From NCBI GenBank assembly GCA_965601455.1, contig OZ271831.1, positions 558,001-622,000 on the forward strand: a stretch of DNA of 64,000 nucleotides, in the 5' to 3' direction. Source of the DNA: JANQEU01 sp965601455 (GTDB lineage Bacteria > Bacteroidota > Bacteroidia > Cytophagales > Cyclobacteriaceae). The position numbers and the translations under genes were made by a program. This document shows positions 24,280-34,286 of the stretch, piece after piece. The notes below the pieces were generated by a model, which saw nothing but the letters and a program-made list of their open reading frames with translations, did no database searches and had not been told where the DNA came from. Positions within the stretch are counted from its first letter, which is position 1; each line of letters starts with the position of its first letter.

Positions 24280-25010
24280 CTACCAACCAATATTCCTTCC
24301 TGGGTTGCCAGGTAGCCGGCTACTGCTCCAATTGTGTTTAAGCTGCAGTGGACTGCAATTCCCAGGTAGACATTTCTCTTTTTCCAAACAATGTAGCTCA
24401 AAATGATCCCAATTGCCATGGCTGCAATCAGGTTGTGAGGTTGCCACAGATGATAAATACCAAACAAAGCTCCATTCACAATGGGTGCCCAATTCTTTAA
24501 GTAGGTCATTCTCGGTAGTAGATAGCCTCGAAAGAATAGCTCTTCAATGGTTGGTCCAATCACTCCATCAATGAAAATTCCTACAAGGAAGACTTGAGAA
24601 ATTAGCTTGAGATTGTCAGTGCCATAGGTAGGATTAAAATACCATTCTGGTAACCAACCGAAGACCTCCTGTCGAAGGAATAGTCCCAAAGGGTAATGAG
24701 GAATGTAAACAAGCAGAACCAAAAAGACTCCCAGAAGAGTCCACTTCAGGAAGACGGATTTCGGTAGTTTTTCAGCGAATGGGAATAGATTCTTCAACTT
24801 TTGATCGTCATACCCTTTAGAGACTATCCACAAATGTGCAAAGCCAAGAGGAGCAAGAATAAATAGTTCGGCAAGAAGTAATACTGAAAAACCAGGTAAC
24901 CCATTATCGATCACCATGGGTGCCAGGGTAATATAAAACAGGGTAATAAGCACCCCAATGTACATGTGATCAATGAATTGTCGAAAAGGAGGAATTTGAG
25001 TGACCAGCAT
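24276..25010 (-). CDS. CPBP-family intramembrane metalloprotease
   Basis: A 244-residue polytopic membrane protein with the three conserved CPBP motifs: Glu156-Glu157 with Arg161 (EELFFRG), His187 (FGIYHLW) and a third motif with His221 (AVHCSLN). Members cleave membrane substrates (Rce1-type) or process peptides. Six or seven hydrophobic segments are visible. It is cotranscribed with the acetyltransferase that overlaps it. Substrate unknown. Confidence 0.85.
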   Translation of the reverse strand: MLVTQIPPFRQFIDHMYIGVLITLFYITLAPMVIDNGLPGFSVLLLAELFILAPLGFAHLWIVSKGYDDQKLKNLFPFAEKLPKSVFLKWTLLGVFLVLLVYIPHYPLGLFLRQEVFGWLPEWYFNPTYGTDNLKLISQVFLVGIFIDGVIGPTIEELFFRGYLLPRMTYLKNWAPIVNGALFGIYHLWQPHNLIAAMAIGIILSYIVWKKRNVYLGIAVHCSLNTIGAVAGYLATQEGILVGR

Positions 25011-25082
25011 AATTTTTTTAGGTCAAAAGAACTTCTACTATTCAGCAGATTCGACCGAAAACATGAATTCGAACCATTTATT

Positions 25083-26177
25083 TTAAGAGCCTAGCTTTTT
25101 GAATTCTGATGGGGTGACTCCGGTTCTAAGTCTGAATTGTGTATTGAAGGAAGACTTGGAGTTGTAGCCTACTTCATACAGAATTTCAAGTATGGTCTGT
25201 TTGGCATCTTTCGGGTGCTGCATTAATAGCTTGGCTTCCTCAATACGATAATCATTTACCAGGTCGTAGAAATTTTTTGCCATACGCTGATTGATAACCC
25301 AGGAGATATCTCTAGATGACTTGTTGATTCGTTTGGATAGTTTATCTAGTGTGAGATCGGCCTGCCGGTAGATTTTTTCTGTCTCCATCTGCTTTTTTAC
25401 TTCTTGTTCGATCCAATCGATTTCCAAATCGGAAAGTTTGGTGATACCCGAAGCTTGCCGAGGCTGCGTTAGCACCGGTTCTTTCAAAGCTTTGAATAGG
25501 ATCAGGTACATAATTACGGTGATAAGCATATTGAGAATAAGGAGACTCCAATAGTAGTATTGAGGTATTCCGGTTAACTGGACAATGGACGATAAGAAGG
25601 AGAGAAAGAAAATGAGCAGTACAAAATCCATTACGGACATGTACCACTCGGAATCGATAGTGGCATAATAATCTCTTGTTTCTAGCCTGAAATGAATGAG
25701 ATTTAGTCTGGCAAAATAGATGTAGATGAATACCACGATAAATAAAGGGAAAATTACCACCCATTGATCAGCACCCATTTCTAACTGATGAATTTGCCTT
25801 ATCAGTTCTAACTTATCGGATTCGCTTACATTGAAATGCTGGTAGACAAGAAGTATTTCCGACAAGACAAACGGTATAAAATGAAGACCTTCCTTAGACA
25901 ACCTGAATGTGGTTTTGCCAGTGTAGAACCTTGAATAGAGCCAGATAAGAGGACCGTAGGTTAATACCAGCGGATCTTCCCAAAATGCTACTTGTGGGTT
26001 TTCAAGATAAAACCCATTGATAAGTAAAAGACCATCCAGAAAGTTTAGTCCGAGTACGAGGAAAAACACTCCGAGCCAGGTGTATCCCATATTGGCTTTT
26101 GCCGAGCTGATCAGGAACCCGCCAAGCAAAAAGAATAAACTGAACAGGACAATGACTATGACTTCAATGAACGGCAT
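25083..26177 (-). CDS. AraC-family regulator with N-terminal seven-helix membrane domain
   Basis: A 364-residue protein. Residues 1-235 contain about seven membrane helices (IEVIVIVLFSLFFLLGGFLI, GYTWLGVFFLVLGLNFLDGLLLI, VVIFPLFIVVFIYIYFARL and others). The C-terminus is a double helix-turn-helix of AraC type (LDKLSKRINKSSRDISWVIN, ILEILYEVGYNSKSSFNTQFRLRTGVTPSEFKKL). This membrane-bound AraC design is common in Bacteroidota and implies direct sensing of a membrane or external signal. The target is unknown; a 213-base gap with no recognisable feature separates it from the gene ending at 26391. Confidence 0.88.
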   Translation of the reverse strand: MPFIEVIVIVLFSLFFLLGGFLISSAKANMGYTWLGVFFLVLGLNFLDGLLLINGFYLENPQVAFWEDPLVLTYGPLIWLYSRFYTGKTTFRLSKEGLHFIPFVLSEILLVYQHFNVSESDKLELIRQIHQLEMGADQWVVIFPLFIVVFIYIYFARLNLIHFRLETRDYYATIDSEWYMSVMDFVLLIFFLSFLSSIVQLTGIPQYYYWSLLILNMLITVIMYLILFKALKEPVLTQPRQASGITKLSDLEIDWIEQEVKKQMETEKIYRQADLTLDKLSKRINKSSRDISWVINQRMAKNFYDLVNDYRIEEAKLLMQHPKDAKQTILEILYEVGYNSKSSFNTQFRLRTGVTPSEFKKLGS

Positions 26178-26390
26178 TGATAGAATATCTTGATCTAAAG
26201 TAAGGGATTCCTTTAGCGACGCAAATCCCTGGCGCTTAATTCACCAAATATGGAATCCAAACAAGGAATAACGTTATCACTGTTGATACGTACTTTCCTA
26301 CTTATAGGGTTAATTTCTTGAAAATCGAATACATTCAGTTCGTTAAAGATCCAATTTCAGGCAGGTACTTTAGTCTTGACCAGCAGAATA

Positions 26391-28142
26391 TTATTCCAAT
26401 AGAATTTTCTTAACAGTAATAATATCATCTCCATCTATCAACTCTATAAAAAATAGTCCGCGCTTGCCCAGTAAAGAAAGAGGGATTTCAATTGGATTTT
26501 CAGAAAAAGATTGGTTCAGGTACTCTTTACCCGCCGAGTCAAAAATTCGAATATCAAAATCAATAATTGCAGGACTGTCCGAATTGGTTTTTATGAATAT
26601 ATGATCTCTTGCCGGGTTCGGATATATTAGAATGTTAACCGGGTCTTCTGACCCCAGTATCGTGGCATCTATCACCAGTGTATCGGATACCGATCGGAGT
26701 TCGGTCACGATATTAGTCACTGTATCATTAACGGTGATTTTTACAGTATCAGTTACTTCTATTTTTATCGTGTCAGTAACTGTTATAGTATCGTTTACAA
26801 CCGTAGTATCGGTGAACAAGTTATCAGTAAAGGTGAGTGTTACATATTCAAATAATATATCGTTTGCTACTGTATCATGCCGACTCAAATAGGTTTGCGG
26901 ACTTACGTCCTTAAATTTCGTATCCGATGAAAGGTATGAAATAGTGTCTTTAAAGGTGTTGTAGATTCCTGTGTAATCTGTTAGTTGGAACGTTTCAATC
27001 ACGTTGAACTGAATGAGTACGGGATCTTCTCCGTAAGCCAGATCATCAAATCCATCACCATCGAAATCTCCAATTGTTAATCCGTAATTCGCGGATGATG
27101 TAAGATTTGCTGTTTTTTCAGCAAACTCAAAATTCCCCTGATTTTCATATAGGTAGATCACTCCGGGAGAAAAGGCTGCTACTAGAACATCAATTCGAAA
27201 ATCATTATTGACATCCTTCAAAGCTGTAGAGAATGCACTCCCGATTTCGGATCCCGAATGTTCGATCTGAAAAGTACTTTCTTGATTTTTAAAAAAGTGA
27301 ACCTTTGACCAGGCTTCAGCCACAATAAAATCATCCAGTTCATCATTATCCAGATCTCCTACACCCAGGCTGAAAATCCGATTCTCAAAGGAATAGTCAA
27401 ATACCTTAGAATAGTTGAAGTTGCCGTCGTTCCTGAATATAAAGATGTCACCGCTATATAACTCCCCATTTAATACATCAACCTGGCCATTATTAGCGAC
27501 ATCAATGGCATGGATCATGTTGCTTCCTTCAGTACCGTTTTCAAAGGTATGGATGACATTGAATTCCTGTGAAGAATTAATCTGTTTCTGAACTATAGCA
27601 TAACCACTATTGGAGCCTGGGCCGCCATGAACTATGTCTTTCAGATTATCATTATTTTGATCATTCACCATGAATTTCTCATCAGGGGTAGTACCAAGTA
27701 TGTTGCCCATATTGGTAAAAGTGGAGCCATCATTTCTTAGCCATTTCAACCCATTGCAGGCCAAAAGGATATCATCGTCATTATCGTTGTCAATATCCGC
27801 TATCTGTATTCCATATGGATATCCGCCAATCTCCCCTGAAGACCAGAAGATCTCAAAAGATGTTCCCGCCCAGGAGTAGATGATTACTTCACCTATTTGT
27901 GTTGACCCATCATAATTTGTAACCACAACCAACTCATCTATCCCATCCTTTTCCACATCGATGCACTTAAGATCTTCAATGTATTTAGTGGACAAATCAA
28001 TTTCCGCATCGCTGGGAGGAGCGACAGCCGCCATTAGATTTTCATTGGGTGACGGAGTTCCATTCAGGAAAGCCTTGTGATCCGTTTGAGAAAAAACGGA
28101 TAACGGTGTAATAACGATAAGAAGATAAACTAACGTTTTCAT
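26391..28142 (-). CDS. T9SS-exported FG-GAP/VCBS repeat protein
   Basis: A 583-residue secreted protein with a signal peptide (MKTLVYLLIVITPLSVFSQ). Residues 60-375 carry VCBS/FG-GAP repeats with calcium-binding DxDxDxD loops (ADIDNDNDDDILLACNG, GDLDNDELDDFIVAEA, GDFDGDGFDDLAYGE), forming an integrin-alpha-like propeller. A low-complexity stalk follows near 430-480, built on the repeat TDT(V/I)xxxVxDTV. The C-terminus (IYPNPARDHIFIKTN...GLFFIELIDGDDIITVKKILLE) is a type A T9SS sorting domain. The protein should reach the cell surface or medium. Ligand unknown. Confidence 0.88.
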   Translation of the reverse strand: MKTLVYLLIVITPLSVFSQTDHKAFLNGTPSPNENLMAAVAPPSDAEIDLSTKYIEDLKCIDVEKDGIDELVVVTNYDGSTQIGEVIIYSWAGTSFEIFWSSGEIGGYPYGIQIADIDNDNDDDILLACNGLKWLRNDGSTFTNMGNILGTTPDEKFMVNDQNNDNLKDIVHGGPGSNSGYAIVQKQINSSQEFNVIHTFENGTEGSNMIHAIDVANNGQVDVLNGELYSGDIFIFRNDGNFNYSKVFDYSFENRIFSLGVGDLDNDELDDFIVAEAWSKVHFFKNQESTFQIEHSGSEIGSAFSTALKDVNNDFRIDVLVAAFSPGVIYLYENQGNFEFAEKTANLTSSANYGLTIGDFDGDGFDDLAYGEDPVLIQFNVIETFQLTDYTGIYNTFKDTISYLSSDTKFKDVSPQTYLSRHDTVANDILFEYVTLTFTDNLFTDTTVVNDTITVTDTIKIEVTDTVKITVNDTVTNIVTELRSVSDTLVIDATILGSEDPVNILIYPNPARDHIFIKTNSDSPAIIDFDIRIFDSAGKEYLNQSFSENPIEIPLSLLGKRGLFFIELIDGDDIITVKKILLE

Positions 28143-28238
28143 ATCCAGATCGGCTAATTGTTGCGATCTAGAAGGTACGATAATTATGATTTCATGTCAA
28201 TACCAGAATTTGGGTATAATTAGTGTTCTTTAATGCGA

Positions 28239-28595
28239 TCAGGAGAACACTTTACCATCATAAATATATGACGCAAGCATTAACGCCAAGGCTATTGCCG
28301 CTCCTGGCCAGTTTCCATCATTTGCGATCAAATGACTCAGAATGGCGATGATAAAGTCGATACCTAACCCAACATAGGCAAGCTTTTTCAAAAGATTATT
28401 TCTCCTCCATAAAATCGCAATGACCGCTGCAACCTTGGCTATGCCAAGAGGGATAATAAGTGTCGCAGAAAATCCAAGACTTGCAAACATTTCCTCAAAT
28501 TGGGCCGAGTTGAAGATAAACATGATACCCTGGAAAGTCATCCAGAGACAAAAGAGGCCTGTAAGAATCCAGTATATGATTTTATCTCTTTTCAT
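28239..28595 (-). CDS. DoxX-like membrane protein
   Basis: A 118-residue protein with four membrane helices (YWILTGLFCLWMTFQGIMFIF, ATLIIPLGIAKVAAVIAILW, LAYVGLGIDFIIAILSHLIA, PGAAIALALMLASYIY). Length and layout match the DoxX-like family, quinone-related small membrane proteins of uncertain function. It stands alone between the FG-GAP gene and the saccharopine-dehydrogenase-like gene. Confidence 0.8.
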   Translation of the reverse strand: MKRDKIIYWILTGLFCLWMTFQGIMFIFNSAQFEEMFASLGFSATLIIPLGIAKVAAVIAILWRRNNLLKKLAYVGLGIDFIIAILSHLIANDGNWPGAAIALALMLASYIYDGKVFS

Positions 28596-28707
28596 AAATT
28601 GGGGGGATTAAGACTATTGAAAGATACTCTAATCCCTTCAAAAAGGTAAATGCTTACCAGGTGGTTGCACATTTTAATGCAGAGATCTACGAATGGGTTG
28701 GGAAATG

Positions 28708-29805
28708 TTACAGTTTATCACCGGTCCACATAGAGAGTCCCATTTTTTTCAAATCAGTAAAAAGTCTTTGCTCATCAACAACGGTACCCATCAAGTGAAT
28801 CCCAGGTGAAGCAATGCTCTTATCCACATACTGTTTTAAACAGGCGATCACAGCTATGGCCGTAAGGATATAACCATCGGGATGATATAGGTACCAATCA
28901 AGATTCCTTGCTTTTTTATCACATACACCTTCGGTTTCTAGCTTTAGTTCTACACGAGGCACCTTCCGCTTACTTCTCCTGGTATATTGATAAATAAGTT
29001 GACCACCTACCTTTTGGCTAAGTGATCGACTAATGTAACTGAGTAAGAAGACAAGCGGAAATACAAAATAATCGATGTAGATACCAAAACCAGCTACATA
29101 AACGCCAAGCTCTTTAAGATTAAACTGGGTTTGAAGCGGGTAAATCTCTCTCATCTCAAGGGGGTAGCACTTTCGAACACCAAAATTTGTGGAGAACTGG
29201 GTACTAATGAGGTCTTTGTATGATGCTTTTCGCCATTTACCGTCATCGAATACCTGCGCAGAATAATCATGCATTTCGTATAAAATCTCATGTAAAGACG
29301 TGGGTGTTTCGAATACAGCGTCCATGGACATTGAGACCCGGGCTTTTTCAAATGTATCAAACTCTTTACTCGCCAACCGGATGAAAGGAGCGATCATGCC
29401 GGGATGAAATCCAGCCTGAGTGATTACAACAATACCCTCTTTCCTTACTTCTTCCTTGAATGGCTCCAACCTGTCTACCACATCTCCTCTAACGAGGATA
29501 TCAAGGAGATCACAGTGATTCTTGATGGCTGCCCTGGCAATTTTGTCCATTTCATCTGGAACCGTGGCGGTTATAATAGCCAGGTCCATGTCTTTCATGG
29601 CTGAATTGAGATTATTCTCATCCCGGGCATCAACCCAAGTACTACTTATCCTCCCAGGAAAATCTTTGGCAAGTAATTCAGCGTACTCTTTTGCTCTCCT
29701 GCCGTTTCTACCTGAAATAGTGACGTTATGAATAGTTTGCGAGAGGAGTAACCTGGACAGCGGCCTACCTACACCCCCGTACCCGCCAATAACTAAAATA
29801 TTCAT
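28708..29805 (-). CDS. saccharopine dehydrogenase-like NAD(P)-binding protein
   Basis: A 365-residue protein with an N-terminal Rossmann fold (ILVIGGYGGVGRPLSRLL, glycine motif GGYGGVG at 8-14; sugar-binding GRNGRRAKEYA) typical of the saccharopine-dehydrogenase family. The central part (ITQAGFHPGMIAPFIRLASKEF) matches the family's domain-II start. A hydrophobic segment near 240-260 (VYVAGFGIYIDYFVFPLVFLLSYI) suggests membrane contact, as in trans-acting enoyl-reductase-like relatives. Substrate unknown. It begins 10 bases after the porin-like gene upstream stops, so they may be cotranscribed. Confidence 0.78.
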   Translation of the reverse strand: MNILVIGGYGGVGRPLSRLLLSQTIHNVTISGRNGRRAKEYAELLAKDFPGRISSTWVDARDENNLNSAMKDMDLAIITATVPDEMDKIARAAIKNHCDLLDILVRGDVVDRLEPFKEEVRKEGIVVITQAGFHPGMIAPFIRLASKEFDTFEKARVSMSMDAVFETPTSLHEILYEMHDYSAQVFDDGKWRKASYKDLISTQFSTNFGVRKCYPLEMREIYPLQTQFNLKELGVYVAGFGIYIDYFVFPLVFLLSYISRSLSQKVGGQLIYQYTRRSKRKVPRVELKLETEGVCDKKARNLDWYLYHPDGYILTAIAVIACLKQYVDKSIASPGIHLMGTVVDEQRLFTDLKKMGLSMWTGDKL

Positions 29806-29814
29806 TGGTACTTT

Positions 29815-31062
29815 TTACATATAGACCATGATTTGAATTCTCCACAGGTTGCTTACATCCGGTCTTGGTCCTGTATAATTCGGAGTGTACCTACGATATT
29901 CGAGGGTGGTTTTTGCCTGGTGATATGCCAGGTAAAAATTCAGGCCTGCGTTGAAGGTTTCACCGGGGTTTTCATGAATTTCATAGTCAGTTATACCATA
30001 AGCCAGGTAAGGTTGGAATTGAAAACGTTGGTCGATCATGGGTAGGAGGAATCCGCTTTCTGCATAATACGCATTTCCTGTTCCGTATAGATTTTCCCTG
30101 TAATAATTAGGTCCGTAGTCGAAATTGTAATAAACGAAATAGCTTGTCAGGACGGTCTTGGCAAAAGGTTGATCGTAGTAGACATCGATGGCAAATTGTG
30201 ACATGTTATTCTGAGTCAGTTGACCATCGGTTTCATATGTAATGCTGCCTTTGGGGTGGTTGACAAAACCAGCACCAACACTAAGTACTCGAAGTTTTCC
30301 AAGGTGGCTTCCTACACGGTAGGGTAACACGCATGATTCGACATCGAAAAAGTCCCACTTAAAATAACCCTGTGTCAACCAACTGGCTTCGTCAGATTCG
30401 AATCTGCCGGTGTAAAGTGTTTCTCCATTTGGAACCGTGGGAATATCAGGGACGTCCAGAGAATTAGCTAAAGGAGCGTCCAGGGAAATGTTATAAGTAA
30501 ACTTTCCATATTGGCCTTTAAGGAAAACTCCCATGTTTCTGGCAAACTGGTCGGTTAGACCCAATTTACTCCATCCGGGTCTGAAATTATCTATGGCCAT
30601 GTAGGTGATCGTACTGGCTGATCCCTGTCGGGATGGCCCGTTCCAATAATGCAGACCAGCGCCGAAGGTCATTGCTTGCGGAATTAAGTGATACTCCATC
30701 CATGCACCGTGTAGGAATAATTGTGGACCGTCAGACCGATTGCCTATTGGGTCCATATTATTTACACCTAATCCATTAACTCCCCAATGCATCAGTATAG
30801 TGAATTCCGGTGTGAACTGAGCGTAGGTAAGAAAGCGGAGCCGTCTGATTCCCGGTGTCACTTTGAAATCTCCGGACTGATTTTTTTGTCCGGTAAGTAG
30901 GAATTGGTTCCAGACGAGAAACCTCATGTACTTGTACCCGGAATCGTCCAGTTTTAGTAGGAAAGGTTGGTAGGATCTATCCACAGTAGGCACCAGCTCA
31001 TCGGGTTGGGCCAGGCTACCAAAGCCAAAGGATAGAAGAAGAAGAAGGGTTGACAATCGCAA
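29815..31062 (-). CDS. outer-membrane porin-like protein
   Basis: A 415-residue protein with a signal peptide (MRLSTLLLLLSFGFGSLAQ). The mature protein is almost entirely beta-strand, with aromatic girdles and turns (RFLTYAQFTPEFTILMHWGVNG, MTFGAGLHYWNGPSRQGSAS, FAIDVYYDQPFAKTVLTSYFVYYNF, TFNAGLNFYLAYHQAKTTLEYRRYTPNYTG) and ends RIQIMVYM. This resembles phosphate-selective-porin-like outer-membrane channels of Bacteroidota. The next plus-strand gene is an acetate-transporter-like protein, but they are divergent and a functional link is only possible. Confidence 0.75.
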   Translation of the reverse strand: MRLSTLLLLLSFGFGSLAQPDELVPTVDRSYQPFLLKLDDSGYKYMRFLVWNQFLLTGQKNQSGDFKVTPGIRRLRFLTYAQFTPEFTILMHWGVNGLGVNNMDPIGNRSDGPQLFLHGAWMEYHLIPQAMTFGAGLHYWNGPSRQGSASTITYMAIDNFRPGWSKLGLTDQFARNMGVFLKGQYGKFTYNISLDAPLANSLDVPDIPTVPNGETLYTGRFESDEASWLTQGYFKWDFFDVESCVLPYRVGSHLGKLRVLSVGAGFVNHPKGSITYETDGQLTQNNMSQFAIDVYYDQPFAKTVLTSYFVYYNFDYGPNYYRENLYGTGNAYYAESGFLLPMIDQRFQFQPYLAYGITDYEIHENPGETFNAGLNFYLAYHQAKTTLEYRRYTPNYTGPRPDVSNLWRIQIMVYM

Positions 31063-31216
31063 GGGTCCGATGGTTTGATTTGGGAGTGAAAAGTAGCGTT
31101 AAACCGGATGGCGACTTATGATTTTTGCACCTTCAACAGATGACGATGGTCATTTCCAATATCATCTACCATTCTTACTTTCAGGGAGTTTAATTTCTAA
31201 CCAAAACTCCAAAAAA

Positions 31217-31807
31217 ATGGAAAATTCAAATGTGTCAATTCAGGAAACCACAGCAAATCCCGCTCCTCTGGGATTACTTGGTTTTGGTATGACTACCGTT
31301 CTTCTTAATATCCATAATGCTGGGGTGTTTGAACTTAACAGTATGATCCTTTCAATGGGGATATTTTATGGCGGATTAGCACAGATTATCGCCGGAACCA
31401 TGGAATGGAAAAAGAATAATACGTTTGGCACGACTGCCTTTACGTCGTATGGACTTTTCTGGCTCAGTCTGGTCGGATTATTAATTATGCCAAAATTTGG
31501 TTGGGGTGAAGTGGCCAGCAGTACAGCTATGGGGTATTACCTCTTTATGTGGGGATTATTTACTGCTGTTATGTTTATAGGAACACTTAAGCTCAATGGA
31601 ATTCTTCAATTTGTGTTCGGGTCGTTAACCATTTTGTTCTTCTTGCTCGCCATTGGTGATTGGACAGGAAGTGCACTGATTAAAACGATTGCCGGATATG
31701 AAGGTATTATTTGTGGATTCTCTGCTATTTATGCCGCATTAGCTCAGGTCCTTAACGAAGTGTATAAGCGAACTGTGTTGCCAATTTGGCCGGTAGCAAC
31801 CACTTAA
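31217..31807 (+). CDS. satP: GPR1/FUN34/YaaH-family acetate transporter
   Basis: A 196-residue protein with six membrane helices and the family signature [14 protein letters not shown] near the N-terminus (about 12-25). The ORF could start at 31118, but the first 33 residues are non-coding in character; [10 protein letters not shown] at 31217 is the natural start. Relatives (SatP of E. coli) carry acetate or succinate together with protons. It is followed by a clear terminator at 31820-31849. Confidence 0.88.
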   Translation: MENSNVSIQETTANPAPLGLLGFGMTTVLLNIHNAGVFELNSMILSMGIFYGGLAQIIAGTMEWKKNNTFGTTAFTSYGLFWLSLVGLLIMPKFGWGEVASSTAMGYYLFMWGLFTAVMFIGTLKLNGILQFVFGSLTILFFLLAIGDWTGSALIKTIAGYEGIICGFSAIYAALAQVLNEVYKRTVLPIWPVATT

Positions 31808-31819
31808 TTAGAGAAATTA

Positions 31820-31849
31820 CGGGATGTCCATCGGGCATCCCGTTTTTTT
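31820..31849 (+). terminator. rho-independent terminator after satP
   Basis: CGGGATG (31820-31826) and CATCCCG (31836-31842) form a 7-bp stem with a nine-base loop, followed by seven T. It lies 12 bases after the satP stop and just beyond the convergent penicillin acylase gene. Confidence 0.88.
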
Positions 31850-31850
31850 A

Positions 31851-34235
31851 TTACGGATTAAGTGTGGTTTTAGTACTGTTATTTTTCACCAGCGCTTTTG
31901 AATAGTATACCGGGAAGTAGTCATCATTCGCCCACATCGCGAATAGATTCATGTAGTACTTACTGTCCGGATCCCCTGACTGTCCCGGGCTATTTGCACC
32001 AACAGAAGCATCCCAGTCGTTAACATCTACAATTAATCGGAAAGTAGCTCCTGAGGATTGGTTTTCATTCCTTCCGGTCGAGCCGGGAGTAAATTGATTT
32101 CCACCCCTGGGCAAAAGGGGCGTATTCAATTGGTTGGCTATCTCGCGTTTTACCACTCGACCCAGTGGATGAATAATCTGAACATGCTTAAATTGTTCAC
32201 TTCCATATACCCAGGACTCTACTGATGATGTTCCATACCTGTCCTGAAGGTCATTAATGGCATCAATAAATGTTCCTTTCAGATACTCCTCTTTTTTGTT
32301 GGCAGGAATAACATCCTCATCAGCCTGTAACCACATTAGAATTTTTGATAACTGGATTCGTGACACGAATGGCTCTGCTTCCGGGTCCGGGAAATAGTGT
32401 AAAAAGTCTTTAACCAGTCGATTTTCCCAGCTTACATAAATGGCTGCGGCGTAAGAGTCCGGTGATAGTTGATAATTCCAGTTACCCAAGACCTCCAGCG
32501 ATTGTTGGACGATTTCATCTCCAAAGCGTTGATTGAGCTGAGGGACAAGGATTCTGGCCGGGAGTGAGGTGTAATCTGTCTGAAGCGATTTCATGTCATT
32601 CAAGGACAGTTTTTCTTCCCCTGAGAGCAGTTCTCTGATTCGGTCCCCACGGAAAGGGTCGGACCATGAAAATCCAATTGCATCCCACTGACCATAATCC
32701 GGGGGTGTTACGTTTTCATTAGCAGTTGCGAGAAAACCTTCCTTGGGATTAAGAATGCTTGGTTTTTCTTTGATGGGAAGGTATCCGTCCCATTCAAACC
32801 GCCCGTCACCCGGTACCGGAATCATACCGCTGAAGTTTCTTCGAAGGGGGGCAATTCCGACAGCCTGCCAGCCAATATTTCCTTTCTGATCAGCCCAAAT
32901 CATGTTTTCTCCGGGAATATGACTGTAGTTACAAGCTTCCCTGAATTCCTCCCAGGTCTTTGCCTGGTCCATTCTAAGGGATGCGAGATACGGTGATCCT
33001 CCCGGTTCCATCCATGCACAGCGAACGGCAAAAGCCTTTAGTCTTGTGGAATCGATAAAAGTTACTGGTCCGTGTCGGGTATATCGAAGGTCAACCGAAA
33101 CGGGTTCCTTTCCTTTGACTGGTATGGATTCGGTAATTACTTCCATGCTTTCCCATTCACCTTGATATTTGTATTGAAGCAGGTTCTCGGGATTGAGATC
33201 ATAGACCATTAGATCTTCACCGTCTGTTCGGAATACTGTCAATCCCCAAGCACCGTATTCATTGTGACCGATAGAAATACCCGGAATTTCTGGTTCGCCA
33301 CCTCCTATGACATTCCATCCCGGAGCAACAAGATGAGCCCAATAGCGGAGAGATGGAACAGCTAGTGTACGATGAGGGTCGTTAGCCATATAAGAATGCC
33401 CGTTTTCTGACATGGTTGGATCTGTAACCCAGTTATTACTTCCAAACCACAGTTTTTCCAGATCCAGGTTATAGTCTGTTTCCTCCTCGATGTCAAATGC
33501 TGTTGTTGATCGAAATTCAGGAACAATATCTTCGGGTTGAAAGCCTACGGGTTTTCGATACGCATTGTAAAGACCTAGAACATCCTGTTCTAACAATTCT
33601 GATGTGATAGTTGGATCTAGATCCAGATTGGGTTTTTTTGGATGAAACCAAAAATACTTTTGCGTCTTTTCACTACCCATTCCAGCAACCGCCCGACCGA
33701 CTGCTAATTCCGTTTCGATGTTTCCCAATAATCCCTGGTGTCGCGATATCACGACTTCGGGGGTCCATTTTTCAGGAAGCATATCCAGTGCTTTAAATGT
33801 TACTGGTAGATCTTCAGGTTTTTGTAATACCTCATCGATGTATGCATTGACCCCATCTACGTACGAAGAAATGATCTCAACCCCATCCTCATGATAGTAC
33901 GACATTTCCTCGTTCATATCTCCGCGGAATTTGAAGAGTCTTGTCCCAATATCTCTTTGTAGTTCTCTTTCTCCCAGAAGCTCAGCAACAGTTCCAGTCG
34001 CCTGCCTTCTCCAAACTTCAAACTGGAATAGACGATCTTTTGCGGCAAGGTATCCCTGCGTGAAAAACAGATCGGATTGATTATTGGCATAAATGTGATT
34101 GATACCATACGAGTCCCGGTATACCTCCACTGACTCTGAAAGCCCCGGTACAACGAAGGACTCTTCCTTATTATCTTTTGGTGGTTGGCAACCGATTGAA
34201 AGCAGAACTAGTAGTGATAAAATCTTGGTTTTCAT
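31851..34235 (-). CDS. penicillin acylase-family (Ntn hydrolase, S45) lipoprotein
   Basis: A 794-residue precursor with a lipoprotein signal (MKTKILSLLVLLSIGC, Cys16). The alpha-chain region contains YGINHIYANNQSDLFFTQGYLAAKDRLFQFEVWRR, a hallmark of the S45 family. The autocleavage site is Gly265-Ser266 (FGSNNWV); Ser266 would become the N-terminal nucleophile of the beta chain. The beta chain has NDPHRTL and the C-terminal SGNSGD-like box (NSPGQSGDPDSKYYMNLFAMWANDDYFP). It should hydrolyse amide bonds (beta-lactam side chains, acyl-homoserine lactones or other acylamides) outside the cytoplasm; the natural substrate is not evident. Confidence 0.93.
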   Translation of the reverse strand: MKTKILSLLVLLSIGCQPPKDNKEESFVVPGLSESVEVYRDSYGINHIYANNQSDLFFTQGYLAAKDRLFQFEVWRRQATGTVAELLGERELQRDIGTRLFKFRGDMNEEMSYYHEDGVEIISSYVDGVNAYIDEVLQKPEDLPVTFKALDMLPEKWTPEVVISRHQGLLGNIETELAVGRAVAGMGSEKTQKYFWFHPKKPNLDLDPTITSELLEQDVLGLYNAYRKPVGFQPEDIVPEFRSTTAFDIEEETDYNLDLEKLWFGSNNWVTDPTMSENGHSYMANDPHRTLAVPSLRYWAHLVAPGWNVIGGGEPEIPGISIGHNEYGAWGLTVFRTDGEDLMVYDLNPENLLQYKYQGEWESMEVITESIPVKGKEPVSVDLRYTRHGPVTFIDSTRLKAFAVRCAWMEPGGSPYLASLRMDQAKTWEEFREACNYSHIPGENMIWADQKGNIGWQAVGIAPLRRNFSGMIPVPGDGRFEWDGYLPIKEKPSILNPKEGFLATANENVTPPDYGQWDAIGFSWSDPFRGDRIRELLSGEEKLSLNDMKSLQTDYTSLPARILVPQLNQRFGDEIVQQSLEVLGNWNYQLSPDSYAAAIYVSWENRLVKDFLHYFPDPEAEPFVSRIQLSKILMWLQADEDVIPANKKEEYLKGTFIDAINDLQDRYGTSSVESWVYGSEQFKHVQIIHPLGRVVKREIANQLNTPLLPRGGNQFTPGSTGRNENQSSGATFRLIVDVNDWDASVGANSPGQSGDPDSKYYMNLFAMWANDDYFPVYYSKALVKNNSTKTTLNP

Positions 34236-34286
34236 CTGAATGAGTTTAGTCTGTCAAGATATCAAAATTGATGATAGGATTTTCTC

